Position numbers and translations under genes: made by a program. From DATEJJ01 sp039649115 (GTDB lineage Bacteria > Actinomycetota > Actinomycetes > Mycobacteriales > Micromonosporaceae): a stretch of 15,590 bases of DNA. Under the pieces are notes generated by a model that saw only the letters and a program-made list of their open reading frames with translations, ran no database searches and was not told the origin of the DNA. Where the stretch lies: NCBI GenBank assembly GCA_039649115.1, contig JBBWZQ010000034.1, positions 1-15,590 of the forward strand, given 5' to 3'. Positions 1-7,675 of this stretch are shown one piece after another (position 1 is the stretch's first letter; each line of letters begins with the position of its first letter).

Positions 1-1
1 G

Positions 2-565
2 TTCTCCTTCGACGGGCTGGTCGACGCCCGGGAGCATGTCGCGTTCGGCCTCGGTGACTGGGCGGGGTCGCTGGACCGGCACGCGGCGGGTGGTCCGGCG
101 CCGCTGGTGCGCCCGCACAGTGAGTGCCTGACCGGTGACGTGTTCGGCAGCCAGCGCTGCGACTGCGGGCCGCAGTTGCGCGAGGCGGTGGAGCGGATCG
201 CCGGGGTGGGTGGGTTCGTGCTGTACCTGCGCCAGGAGGGCCGGGGGATCGGCCTGTACACGAAGCTGGACGCCTACGCGTTGCAGGACGCGGGGTTGGA
301 CACGTTCGAGGCGAACGTGGCGCTGGGGCACGGCGAGGACGAGCGGGACTACACGGTGGCGGCGCAGATGCTGCGCGCGCTGGGGGTGGCCCGGGTGGCA
401 TTGTTGAGCAACAACCCGGACAAGGTGGAGCAGCTCAATGAGCTGGGGGTGACAGTGGCCGAGCGGGTGCCGACCGGGGTGTACCTGTCCCCGGTCAACG
501 CCGGCTACCTCGCCGCGAAAGCCAACCGCGCCGCCCGCGCCCTCGACCTCCCGCTCGCCTGCTGA
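2..565 (+). CDS. ribA: GTP cyclohydrolase II (5' end outside window)
   Basis: This cytosolic enzyme opens GTP to 2,5-diamino-6-ribosylamino-4-pyrimidinone 5'-phosphate with loss of formate and pyrophosphate, the first step of riboflavin synthesis. The reading frame is open from the window edge and gives 188 residues. HSECLTGDVFGS followed by RCDCG supplies three zinc cysteines (residues 42, 53 and 55 of the visible part), with the same 11 and 2 spacing as C54/C65/C67 of E. coli RibA. LRQEGRGIGL is the GTP-binding loop, DERDY the catalytic Asp/Arg region and SNNPDKVEQL the C-terminal signature. LDAYALQD keeps the tyrosine expected of canonical enzymes. Some Streptomyces paralogues carry Met there and stop at a formylated intermediate. 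Because the N-terminus is cut off, a RibBA fusion cannot be excluded, but the visible FSFDGLVDAREHVAFGLGD looks like the start region of a stand-alone protein. The next gene starts 14 bp downstream. Confidence 0.95.
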   Translation, partial: FSFDGLVDAREHVAFGLGDWAGSLDRHAAGGPAPLVRPHSECLTGDVFGSQRCDCGPQLREAVERIAGVGGFVLYLRQEGRGIGLYTKLDAYALQDAGLDTFEANVALGHGEDERDYTVAAQMLRALGVARVALLSNNPDKVEQLNELGVTVAERVPTGVYLSPVNAGYLAAKANRAARALDLPLAC

Positions 566-579
566 AGGGGCCGGATCAG

Positions 580-2334
580 GTGTTGACCGATGCTCAGGAC
601 GACCTGACCGCGCAGGACGACCCGGCGGCGGACGGCGGCCAGGAGGGCACGCCGGGCGGCAGCGCCGCGGGCGCCCGGGCCGGCGCCCGTGCTCGCCTGC
701 GCCTCGTCGCCGGCTGGGTGACCACCGCCCTGGCCTGCCTGCTCCTGGTGTTCGCCCTCAGCGCGCCCAACCAGATCGGTCAATTCACGCCCCTGGTATT
801 CGTGCGCATCCCGGCGGAGGGACTCATCGCGGCCCTCCTCGCACTCGTGCTGCCGGCGAGGCTGCGGCAGGTGACGGCGGGGTTCCTCGGGGTGTGCCTC
901 GGCCTGCTGACCCTCATGAAGATCCTGGACATGGGCTTCAACGAGGCGCTCGACCGGCCGTTCGACCTGGTGGGCGACTGGCCGCTGCTCGGGGACGCGG
1001 TGGACTACGTCGGGCGGTCGTACGGCCAGGCGGGCGCGACCGGCGCGGTGATCGTGGCCGTGCTCCTCGTCCTCGCGGTGCTCGTCCTCATGACGCTGTC
1101 GATGCTGCGCGTGACCCGCCTCGTGGCCCGGTACCGGACCACGGCGACCCCCACCGTCGCGGCGTTCGGCGTCGTCTGGGTCATCTGCGCGGCGCTCGGC
1201 CTGCAGATCCTGCCGGGCATGCCGTTCGCTTCCAAGAGCGCGGCCGGCGTCACCTTGCACCGCCTGCGCCAGGCGGAGGCGGACTACCGGGCCCTGGGGG
1301 GGTTCTCGAAGGAGGCCGGCGTCGACGCCTTCCGCGACACCCCGGGCGACCAGTTGCTGACCGCCCTGCGCGGCAAGGACGTCCTCGTCTCCTTCGTCGA
1401 GAGCTACGGGCGGGTCGCCCTCGACGATCCGCAGATGGCGCCGCAGATCGGCGCGATCCTCGACGACGGTACCCGCCGGCTGGACGCGGCCGGGTTCGCC
1501 TCCCGCAGCGCCTTCCTCACCTCGCCGACGGCCGGCGGCGGTAGCTGGCTGGCCCACTCCACCCTGCTGTCCGGTGTGTGGATCAACAACCAGCAGCGGT
1601 ACAGCAAGCTCCTGGCGAGCAAACGCTTCACTCTCAACCGCGCCTTCCAGCGGGCGGGCTGGCGGACGGTCGACGTCGAGCCGGGCCTCAGCCGGCCCTG
1701 GCCGCAGGGTGCCTTCTACGGATCCGACCGGCTCTACACCGCCAAGGACCTCGGGTACCGCGGCCCGACCTTCAACTTCCGCTCCATGCCGGACCAGTAC
1801 ACCCTGAACACGTTCCAGAAGCTGGAGCGCTCGGCGCCGGACCACGCCCCCGTGATGGCGGAGATGGTCCTGCTCTCCAGCCACTCGCCCTGGGCGCCGC
1901 TCCCCCACCTCGTCGACTGGGACAAGGTCGGCGACGGCACGGTGTTCGCGGGCATGCCGGAGGCCGGCGACTCGCCGAGCGTCGTGCGCGACCAGGTACG
2001 CGCCGCGTACCGGCAGTCCATCGAGTACACGCTGAGCACCCTCATCTCGTACCTGGAGAGGTACGGCGACAAGAACCTCGTGCTGGTCTTCCTCGGCGAC
2101 CACCAGCCCGCCCCGCTCGTCGCCGGTACCGGCGCCGTCCGGCAGGTACCGGTCACGATCGTCGCCCGCGACCCGGCCGTCCTGGACCGGATCTCCGGGT
2201 GGGGCTGGCAGCCCGGTCTCAAGCCCGCGCCACAGTCCCCGGTGTGGCCGATGAACCAGTTCCGCGACCGGTTCCTGACCGCCTTCGGATCGCGGGCCCA
2301 GCCGGCCGCGTCGCCGTCCACGCCGCCCCACTGA
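580..2334 (+). CDS. LtaS/sulfatase-like membrane phosphotransferase
   Basis: The 584-residue protein has a polar N-terminus (1-40), about five membrane helices (near 43-61, 72-92, 97-117, 153-175 and 191-211) and an extracytoplasmic alkaline-phosphatase/sulfatase-superfamily domain (about 265-560). This is the layout of lipoteichoic acid synthase and phosphoglycerol transferases. Within the domain, DVLVSFVESYGR (267-278) carries the probable metal-binding Glu274. SPTAGGGSWLAHSTLLSG (from 315) is where the Thr/Ser nucleophile should lie. FLGDHQP (504-510) gives the Asp507-His508 metal pair. The GTG start at 580 has AAGGGG 9 nt upstream; TTG at 583 is an alternative. It begins 14 bp after ribA, so the two are probably co-transcribed. 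The expected reaction is transfer of a phospho-group, or hydrolysis of a phosphate or sulfate ester, at the outer membrane face. The substrate cannot be read from the sequence. It converges with the next gene after 14 bp. Confidence 0.85.
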   Translation: MLTDAQDDLTAQDDPAADGGQEGTPGGSAAGARAGARARLRLVAGWVTTALACLLLVFALSAPNQIGQFTPLVFVRIPAEGLIAALLALVLPARLRQVTAGFLGVCLGLLTLMKILDMGFNEALDRPFDLVGDWPLLGDAVDYVGRSYGQAGATGAVIVAVLLVLAVLVLMTLSMLRVTRLVARYRTTATPTVAAFGVVWVICAALGLQILPGMPFASKSAAGVTLHRLRQAEADYRALGGFSKEAGVDAFRDTPGDQLLTALRGKDVLVSFVESYGRVALDDPQMAPQIGAILDDGTRRLDAAGFASRSAFLTSPTAGGGSWLAHSTLLSGVWINNQQRYSKLLASKRFTLNRAFQRAGWRTVDVEPGLSRPWPQGAFYGSDRLYTAKDLGYRGPTFNFRSMPDQYTLNTFQKLERSAPDHAPVMAEMVLLSSHSPWAPLPHLVDWDKVGDGTVFAGMPEAGDSPSVVRDQVRAAYRQSIEYTLSTLISYLERYGDKNLVLVFLGDHQPAPLVAGTGAVRQVPVTIVARDPAVLDRISGWGWQPGLKPAPQSPVWPMNQFRDRFLTAFGSRAQPAASPSTPPH

Positions 2335-2348
2335 GCCGTCGCGGGACC

Positions 2349-3104
2349 CTACAGGAGGCGGGCCCGGGCGTACACGTCGCCGGAGCGGCCCAGCGGGCGG
2401 AACTGCTCGAGCAGCCGGACGAGCTCGGCCGCGTCGAGCCAGCGCTCGCTGGCCAGGCGCATCGTCTCGACCGGTGAGTAGTTGTAGAGGTACCCGCCCG
2501 GCTGCGCGCCGAGCTGCTCCACGCGGCTCAGCACGGCCAGGGCGGCGTCATGCGCCATCGGGAGATACTCGAAGGACAACCCGCGCAGGGGTCGGGTGAG
2601 ACCCGCCAGGACGTCGAGCTCGAAGCCCTCGACGTCGATCTTGCAGAACGCCGGCGCGCCGTGCACCGCGATGAGGTCGTCGAGGGTCGCCACCTCCACC
2701 TCGACGGACCGGTCCCAGCGCACCTTGGCGAAGCTGCGGTCGGTCGCCACCGTCTCGATCCAGTCCGGCGACATCGACGAGACCGTCGGCGTCGCGGTGG
2801 ACAGGGCCAGCCGGGCCCGCCCGGCCCGGGCCCCGACTCCCAGCGGCACGATGGTGACGCCCGGGTCGCGGCCGAAGAAGAGCCGCAGGACGCGCAGGCA
2901 GTCGGGCTGCGGCTCGATCGCGATCACCCGGGCCCCCAGCCGCCGCCAGGCGCGCACCCGGCTGCCGACGTGGGCACCGACGTCGAAGGCGAGATCTCCC
3001 GGCCCGAGGAACTCGCCGTAGAGCCGCACCATGCGCCGGCGCCGTCCCGGTACGCCATGGTAGATGGCAAGGGACCGCGCGATTCCCCAGGCACGGCCGA
3101 GCAT
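2349..3104 (-). CDS. FkbM family SAM-dependent methyltransferase
   Basis: This 251-residue protein has the class I methyltransferase fold. AFDVGAHVGSR (39-49) is the SAM-binding glycine loop, IAIEPQP (61-67) holds the acidic residue that contacts the ribose of SAM, and FCKIDVEGFELDVLAGL (153-169) is the signature of the FkbM family. FkbM relatives O-methylate hydroxyls on polyketides, sugars and other small molecules or glycans; the substrate here is unknown. No signal peptide or membrane helix is evident, although residues 20-27 are strongly basic. The ATG start at 3104 lies 23 bp after the stop of the LarA-like gene on the same strand, with only a weak AGG-type ribosome site, so it is probably the last gene of a VOC-LarA-FkbM operon. 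Methylation of whatever the LarA-like enzyme handles is possible but inferred from gene order alone. Confidence 0.9.
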   Translation of the reverse strand: MLGRAWGIARSLAIYHGVPGRRRRMVRLYGEFLGPGDLAFDVGAHVGSRVRAWRRLGARVIAIEPQPDCLRVLRLFFGRDPGVTIVPLGVGARAGRARLALSTATPTVSSMSPDWIETVATDRSFAKVRWDRSVEVEVATLDDLIAVHGAPAFCKIDVEGFELDVLAGLTRPLRGLSFEYLPMAHDAALAVLSRVEQLGAQPGGYLYNYSPVETMRLASERWLDAAELVRLLEQFRPLGRSGDVYARARLL

Positions 3105-3127
3105 GCCCTGACCCTACCTGAGCCGGG

Positions 3128-4405
3128 TCAGGCCGGGCCGGCGTGGTACGGGATCGTGAGCGGGCCCTCGGGCAGCACGCACAGCCGCGCCCCGGGACCG
3201 GCCTCGTCCAGCGCCTGCGCCACCCGCGCGCCGACGTCGCCGGTCTGTTCCAGGTGCGCGGCGGCAAGCTCCACATCGGACAGGTACGAGGTGTGCATGA
3301 CGACCCTCGCGCCACATTGGATCCGGGCCTGGATCTGCACCTGCCACTGGTCCGGCACGGTGTGCCGGCGGGCGCCGATCTCCGCGAGCAGGTCGCCGGG
3401 CGAGCCCGCCGAGGTGAGCACGTCGCGATAGGAGCCGTGGTCGGGGAAGCCGTCCCGGCACTCGGCCGCGCAGACGATGACGCCACCGGGGCGTACCACC
3501 TGGAACGCGGCGGACATCCCTTTCACCGACTGGTACAGGTTCTGGTCCAGCGGGTACCCGGCGTTGGTGGTCAGCACCACGTCGAACGGCGCGCCGACCG
3601 GGCGCATCGCCGCCTCCCGGGCGGCCGCGGTCGCGGCGGCGTGCATGGCCGGCAGGTCGCCGCCGAACGCCCGCACCACCCGCTGGTCCCGGTTGAGGAG
3701 CACGTCGAGGGCGAACGTGACGCCGGTGCCCTCGGCGATCGCGCGGATGTCGTCGTGCACCGGGTTGCCGTGGGTGATGCCCCAGGTGGCCTTGGGATGG
3801 CCGATGCGGGCCGCGTCGTGCAGCGTCAGCACCGTCTCCAGCGCGGCCAGGCCGGGCGCGACCATCTTGGGGCCGCCGGAGAAGCCGGCGAAGAAGTGCG
3901 GTTCGACGAAGCCTGTGGTGACGCGGACGTCGGCGGCGACCCACTCGCGGTTGAGCCAGACCGGGACGCCGTTGCCGTGCTCCCCCAGCCACACCAGGCT
4001 GTCCCGGTCGCGGGCGTCGTGGTTGACCACGCGGACCGCGTCGACCACCCGGTCGCCGAACATGGCGCGCAACTCCGCGCCGGTGTTGCCCCGGTGGGTA
4101 CCGGTGGCCACGAGCACCACCACGTCGTCGAGGTCGACGACCCCGTCGAGCTCGTCGAGGATCGCCGGGATCATCAGCTGCCGCGGCTGCGGGCGGGTAC
4201 CGTCGCAGGCGGAGATCGCCACTCGCTGGCCCCGGCGTACCCGCTCGCGCAGGGGCGGCCCGGCCACCGGCTCGCGCAGCGCGGCCCGTACCGCGGCCGC
4301 CTCGTCCACGGCGGCGTCCCGGTGTGCCGGGGAGATGACCGTGGTGCGCTCGCCGGGCAGGTCGACACTCAGCCCGCGGCTGCCGTAGGCGAGGTCGACG
4401 CGCAC
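3128..4405 (-). CDS. LarA-type nickel-dependent racemase/epimerase
   Basis: This 425-residue protein belongs to the lactate racemase (LarA, DUF2088) family, which racemises or epimerises 2-hydroxy acids with a covalently attached nickel-pincer nucleotide. Key residues of Lactobacillus plantarum LarA recur with a constant shift of -4: Arg71 in DGTRP (LarA R75), His104 in ATGTHR (H108), His170 in VEPHFF (H174), Lys180 in FSGGPK (cofactor lysine K184) and His196 (nickel ligand H200). Gln292 and Lys295 in YQSVKG match Q295 and K298 with a shift of -3. The active site therefore looks intact. The GTG start at 4405 has GAGGAG 6 nt upstream. It follows the VOC gene by 36 bp and precedes the FkbM gene by 23 bp. 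The cofactor genes larB, larC and larE are not in the window. LarA homologues use several hydroxy acids, so lactate is not assured as substrate. Confidence 0.88.
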   Translation of the reverse strand: MRVDLAYGSRGLSVDLPGERTTVISPAHRDAAVDEAAAVRAALREPVAGPPLRERVRRGQRVAISACDGTRPQPRQLMIPAILDELDGVVDLDDVVVLVATGTHRGNTGAELRAMFGDRVVDAVRVVNHDARDRDSLVWLGEHGNGVPVWLNREWVAADVRVTTGFVEPHFFAGFSGGPKMVAPGLAALETVLTLHDAARIGHPKATWGITHGNPVHDDIRAIAEGTGVTFALDVLLNRDQRVVRAFGGDLPAMHAAATAAAREAAMRPVGAPFDVVLTTNAGYPLDQNLYQSVKGMSAAFQVVRPGGVIVCAAECRDGFPDHGSYRDVLTSAGSPGDLLAEIGARRHTVPDQWQVQIQARIQCGARVVMHTSYLSDVELAAAHLEQTGDVGARVAQALDEAGPGARLCVLPEGPLTIPYHAGPA

Positions 4406-4441
4406 CAGCGGCTCCTCGATTGACCCGATGTACCAGCCACT

Positions 4442-4879
4442 CTAGCCAACCTCGGGTGCGACGGACTCGCCGCCCCATTCCTCCGGGGCGACATCCGCGA
4501 GCGTCTCGGAGAAAGTCCACTGGTGGCCGGCGGGATCCTCGGCGGTGTACTGGCGCTCGCCGTACTCGAAGTCGGTCGGTTCCATGAGGATACGAGCGCC
4601 GTGCTCCCGGGCCCGCTCGCAGTGGGCGTGGACGTCCGCCACCCGCACGAGGACCGAGTGGGTGGCCTCCCCCGGACGCGGCGGGCGGCGGTCGTGGCGT
4701 ACATCGGCGACGATCACGGCACCGTCGCCGACCTTGAGCTGTGCGCGGTGGTTCTCGCCGATCCGTACCCGCTCGACGAACCCGAAGGCCGCCCCGAGCC
4801 AGGCGACCGCCTGGCGCACATCGGGACAGATCAGGACCGGGACCACCGTCGACGCCGGGATGGAGCGATTCGGCTTCAC
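4442..4879 (-). CDS. VOC-fold (glyoxalase/bleomycin-resistance-like) protein
   Basis: With the GTG start at 4879 this is a 145-residue single-domain vicinal-oxygen-chelate protein. STVVPVLICPDVRQAVAWLGAAFGF (10-34) is the first beta-alpha-beta unit with the usual 'pairwise comparison of two partners at a distance' pattern. HSVLVRVADVHAHCERAREHGARI (74-97) is the second, and YGERQYTAEDPAGHQWTFSETLADV (106-130) closes the fold. Members include glyoxalase I, drug-binding resistance proteins and dioxygenases; nothing here selects among them. A TTG at 4891 would add four residues. I prefer GTG 4879 because GGAG lies 6 nt upstream and a likely promoter (4935-4907) would leave a leader of about 20 nt, whereas TTG has no ribosome site. 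It is the first gene of the presumed three-gene operon. Confidence 0.85.
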   Translation of the reverse strand: MKPNRSIPASTVVPVLICPDVRQAVAWLGAAFGFVERVRIGENHRAQLKVGDGAVIVADVRHDRRPPRPGEATHSVLVRVADVHAHCERAREHGARILMEPTDFEYGERQYTAEDPAGHQWTFSETLADVAPEEWGGESVAPEVG

Positions 4880-4906
4880 GTCTGACTCCAAGCTGCCGTA
4901 TCAGAG

Positions 4907-4935
4907 GGTGTAGCTCTTGCGGCCGAGCAGGTCAA
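4907..4935 (-). promoter_or_regulatory. Predicted sigma-70-type promoter of the VOC-LarA-FkbM operon
   Basis: Read on the minus strand, TTGACC (4935-4930) and TACACC (4912-4907) are separated by exactly 17 nt. Transcription would start near 4900, about 20 nt before the GTG at 4879 and just upstream of its GGAG. The -35 matches consensus at five of six positions; the -10 is weaker. This is a prediction by eye. Confidence 0.5.
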
Positions 4936-5424
4936 CCGTCCTTCCCACCGTCGACTGGGCTGTTGGCCGCGGCGTCCGGCCAGCCCGGGGCGTCGCCGGC
5001 ACAGCACCCATCGTGGCATGCCCGACCGGCCCCGGTTCAGTACCACCGGCCGACCACGAGTGGGCCACCCGCAGTCACGGTGATCGTGGCGCCAGGCAGA
5101 CCTGATCACCACGAACGCAGGCAATTCACCCCCACCACGGGTTGCCCATAGTCCGGAAATGCATTCTTGGCGGGAAAGGCGCCGGATCCGGTGCCTTTCC
5201 CGCCAAGATCCCACTTTGGGTATGATCACGGCGACCCCGCCGACCCCTGCGTCGCCGCCAGGGTTTCATGCCGATGACCCCGCGAAGGCCGCCTGGGCTG
5301 TTTACCGGCAGCCGCCGAATTCGACTCCCCCGGCCGGCAAAACCCGGGCGGAAACGTGATGCGTCAGCGCCGCCGGTGCGAGATCATAGGCCGGTCACGA
5401 GTCTGGAACGCAACGGGGGAGTCA
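4936..5424. other. Divergent intergenic region without a convincing gene
   Basis: The gap between the minus-strand VOC operon and the plus-strand MMPL gene holds the palindromic repeat described at 5072-5234 and otherwise no reading frame with credible protein character. I could not place a confident promoter for the MMPL gene in 5235-5410. GGGGGAG at 5415-5421 is that gene's ribosome site. Confidence 0.6.
5072..5234 (-). repeat. Palindrome-containing dispersed repeat, copy A
   Basis: The core (5165-5208) is 44 nt. Arms TCTTGGCGGGAAAGGC (5165-5180) and GCCTTTCCCGCCAAGA (5193-5208) are exact reverse complements around CCGGATCCGG, itself a palindrome, leaving one G/T mismatch. Read on the minus strand the element runs: GTGATCAT motif near 5229-5222, the palindrome, GTGAATTGCC at 5129-5120, then CCACGATCACCGTGACTGC near 5090-5072. 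The same blocks occur in the same order in copy B at 12557-12733 on the other strand. By eye the 44-nt cores agree at 38 positions. Lying upstream of both flanking genes, it is not an ordinary terminator for either. Confidence 0.75.
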
Positions 5425-7548
5425 ATGGCCAGGTCGTTGGTCGGCGTCATCACAGGCCGGCGGATCAAATACTTGATCATCCTATTTTGGCTGGTCGTCG
5501 TGGGTGTGGCCGGGCCACTGGCGGGCAAGTTGACCGGCGCCGAGAAGAACGACGCGAAGTCGTGGCTGCCGGGCAGCGCCGAGTCGACGCAGGTGCTCAC
5601 CGTCCAGGCCGGGTTCGCCTCGCCGAACACGATCCCCGCGGTCGTGGTGTACGAGCGGTCCACCAAGCTCACCCCCGCCGACCTGCAGAAGGTTGCCGAC
5701 GATGCCCGCACGTTCGGCCAACTGGCCGAGCTGGACGGCAAGGTCACCGGTCCGATCCCGTCCGGCGACGGGTACGCCGCGCAGCTGGTCGTCCCGCTCG
5801 ACCTGGGCAAGGAGGGCTGGTCGAAGGCGGCTCCCCTGGTCGATTCGCTCCGCGCGACGGCGACCGCCGGCGCGAACGGGCTGACCGTGCACATCGCCGG
5901 ACCGGCCGGCGCCGCCGCCGACTCCAGCAAGGCGTTCAACGGCATCGACAGTTCGCTGCTGTTCGGCACCATCGGCGTCGTCGTGCTGATCCTGCTGCTG
6001 ACCTACCGCAGCCCGATCCTGTGGCTGTTGCCGGTCATCTCCGCGGGCATCGCGCTGACCTGCGCCCAGGCCGTGATCTACCTGCTGGCCGCGCACGCGG
6101 GACTGACCGTCAACGCGCAGAGCGCCGGCATCCTGACCGTACTGGTCTTCGGCGCCGGCACGGACTACGCGCTGCTGCTGGTCGCCCGGTACCGCGAGGA
6201 GCTGCGCCGGCACGAGGACCGGCACGAGGCGATGCGGGTCGCGCTGCACCGGGCCGGCCCCGCGATCATCGCCAGCGGCGCGACGGTCATCGCCGGCATG
6301 TTGTGCCTGTTGTTCGCGCGTACCAACTCCACGAAGGGCCTCGGTCCGGTCACCGCGATCGGCGTCCTGGTCGGCCTCGTGGTGATGATGACGCTGCTGC
6401 CCGCGCTGCTCGTGACCGTCGGCCGGTGGTTCTTCTGGCCGGCCCGGCCGAGGTACGGCTCGGACGAGCCCACCACCCGGGGCATCTGGGCCCGGATCGG
6501 CGCCGCGATCGCCCGGCGGCCCCGCACCACGTGGATCGCCACCACGCTGGCCCTCGGTGCCCTCGCGATCGGCATCGTGCAGCTCAACGCGGTCGGCCTG
6601 TCCAACAAGGACTCCTTCCGGGGTCAGCAGGACTCGGTCGTGGGCGAGCAGGCACTGGCCACCCACTTCGCCACCGACTCCGGCAGCCCGGTGGTGGTGA
6701 TCAGCAAGGCGGACCAGGCCGCCGCCGTACGCTCGGCGTTCGCCGCGACCGACGGCATCGACGGCTCGTCGGTGACCCAACCGGTGATCCGCGGCGGCTA
6801 CGCCTACCTGCAGGGGGTGCTCACCCACCCGGCGGACAGCCAGGCCGCGTTCGACACCGTCGACCGGGTCCGGAACGCGGTGCACCCGGTACCCGCAGCG
6901 CAGGCCAAGGTGGGTGGCAGCACGGCGATCAACCTCGACGTCCGGCGGGCCGCGACCTACGACCGGAACCTGATCATCCCGGTGGTCCTGGTCGTGGTGC
7001 TGTTCATCCTCGCCGGCCTGTTGCGGGCGCTGCTGGTACCGCTGGTGCTCGTCGCCACCGTCGTGCTGTCCTTCGGGGCCGCGATGGGGGTCAGCGCGCT
7101 GGTGTTCCGGCACGTCTTCGGGTTCGCCGGCGCCGATACCGGGTTCCCGCTGTTCGTGTTCGTGTTCCTGGTGGCGCTGGGCATCGACTACAACATCTTC
7201 CTGATGACCCGGGTACGCGAGGAGGCCTGGCGGCACGGTACCCGGCGCGCCGCCCTGATCGGGCTGGGCGCCACCGGTGGTGTGATCACCTCGGCCGGGC
7301 TGGTGCTCGCCGGCACCTTCGCCGTGCTGGGTACCCTCCCGCTGACCGCGTTCGCCGAGATCGGCTTCGCGGTGGCCTTCGGCGTCCTGCTCGACACGCT
7401 CGTCGTCCGCTCGGTGCTGGTGACCGCGCTGAACCTGGACTTCGGGGCGCGCCTGTGGTGGCCGAGCGCGCTGACGAAGGTACCCGACGTGGCGCCGGTC
7501 GCCGAGACCGAGCAACCGAGCCCGGAGCTGTCCGCCCCGCGCGGGTGA
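5425..7548 (+). CDS. MMPL/RND-family membrane transporter
   Basis: This 707-residue inner-membrane protein has the duplicated RND layout of the MMPL family: helix 1 (about 15-35), an extracytoplasmic loop (to about 175), a five-helix bundle (about 176-350), helix 7 (about 369-387), a second loop (to about 512), then the last helices. GTDYALLLVARYREEL places Asp247-Tyr248, and GIDYNIFLMTRVREE places Asp588-Tyr589. These two Asp-Tyr pairs correspond to the proton relay of mycobacterial MmpL3. Family members export lipids, glycolipids or siderophores with the proton gradient; the cargo here is unknown. I start at ATG 5425, with GGGGGAG just upstream and the typical MARSLVGVITGRRIKYLII opening. 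An in-frame GTG at 5356 would add 23 residues not typical of the family. The C-terminus (about 690-707) is polar. A GC-rich hairpin follows 8 bp after the stop, so it is probably a single-gene unit. Confidence 0.92.
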   Translation: MARSLVGVITGRRIKYLIILFWLVVVGVAGPLAGKLTGAEKNDAKSWLPGSAESTQVLTVQAGFASPNTIPAVVVYERSTKLTPADLQKVADDARTFGQLAELDGKVTGPIPSGDGYAAQLVVPLDLGKEGWSKAAPLVDSLRATATAGANGLTVHIAGPAGAAADSSKAFNGIDSSLLFGTIGVVVLILLLTYRSPILWLLPVISAGIALTCAQAVIYLLAAHAGLTVNAQSAGILTVLVFGAGTDYALLLVARYREELRRHEDRHEAMRVALHRAGPAIIASGATVIAGMLCLLFARTNSTKGLGPVTAIGVLVGLVVMMTLLPALLVTVGRWFFWPARPRYGSDEPTTRGIWARIGAAIARRPRTTWIATTLALGALAIGIVQLNAVGLSNKDSFRGQQDSVVGEQALATHFATDSGSPVVVISKADQAAAVRSAFAATDGIDGSSVTQPVIRGGYAYLQGVLTHPADSQAAFDTVDRVRNAVHPVPAAQAKVGGSTAINLDVRRAATYDRNLIIPVVLVVVLFILAGLLRALLVPLVLVATVVLSFGAAMGVSALVFRHVFGFAGADTGFPLFVFVFLVALGIDYNIFLMTRVREEAWRHGTRRAALIGLGATGGVITSAGLVLAGTFAVLGTLPLTAFAEIGFAVAFGVLLDTLVVRSVLVTALNLDFGARLWWPSALTKVPDVAPVAETEQPSPELSAPRG

Positions 7549-7556
7549 CGCGAGAG

Positions 7557-7583
7557 CCGAGCGGGCCGCCCAGGCCCGCTCGG
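7557..7583 (+). terminator. GC-rich hairpin terminator after the MMPL gene
   Basis: CCGAGCGGGCC (7557-7567) and GGCCCGCTCGG (7573-7583) form a perfect 11-bp stem with a 5-nt loop, 8 bp after the stop codon. There is no T-run, as is common for actinomycete terminators. It separates the MMPL gene from the MFS gene. Confidence 0.7.
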
Positions 7584-7639
7584 CGCGCCGGAACGATCGT
7601 TGAGCGACCGGCCGGTTGACGTTGCATCGATGTCGCGAA

Positions 7640-7675
7640 ATGTTTCGGTGAACTCTCCGGTCGGAGGCGAAACAT
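7640..7675 (+). promoter_or_regulatory. Possible SD-sequestering hairpin of the MFS gene
   Basis: ATGTTTCG (7640-7647) is the exact reverse complement of CGAAACAT (7668-7675), whose last two bases are the A and T of the ATG start codon. Inside, CTCC (7655-7658) can pair with GGAG (7663-7666), the Shine-Dalgarno core, around a GGTC loop. The folded mRNA would hide both ribosome site and start codon. A possible -35 (TTGACG, 7616-7621) lies upstream, but no good -10 follows it. No known riboswitch class is recognised. Confidence 0.35.

Noticed and set aside
505..2331. Long open frame opposite the LtaS-like gene (and similar ones opposite the MMPL, MFS and LarA genes)
   Set aside because: High-GC codon bias leaves the opposite strand open. 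The translations are rich in Arg, Gly, Asp and His, without family motifs, whereas the plus-strand product has clear domains.
4880..4891. TTG start for the VOC gene at 4891
   Set aside because: No ribosome site precedes it, and the GGAG that fits GTG 4879 would fall inside the coding region.
5165..5208. Perfect hairpin as an intrinsic terminator
   Set aside because: It lies upstream of both flanking genes, has no T-run and recurs at 12585-12628 in the same kind of location, so a dispersed repeat explains it better.
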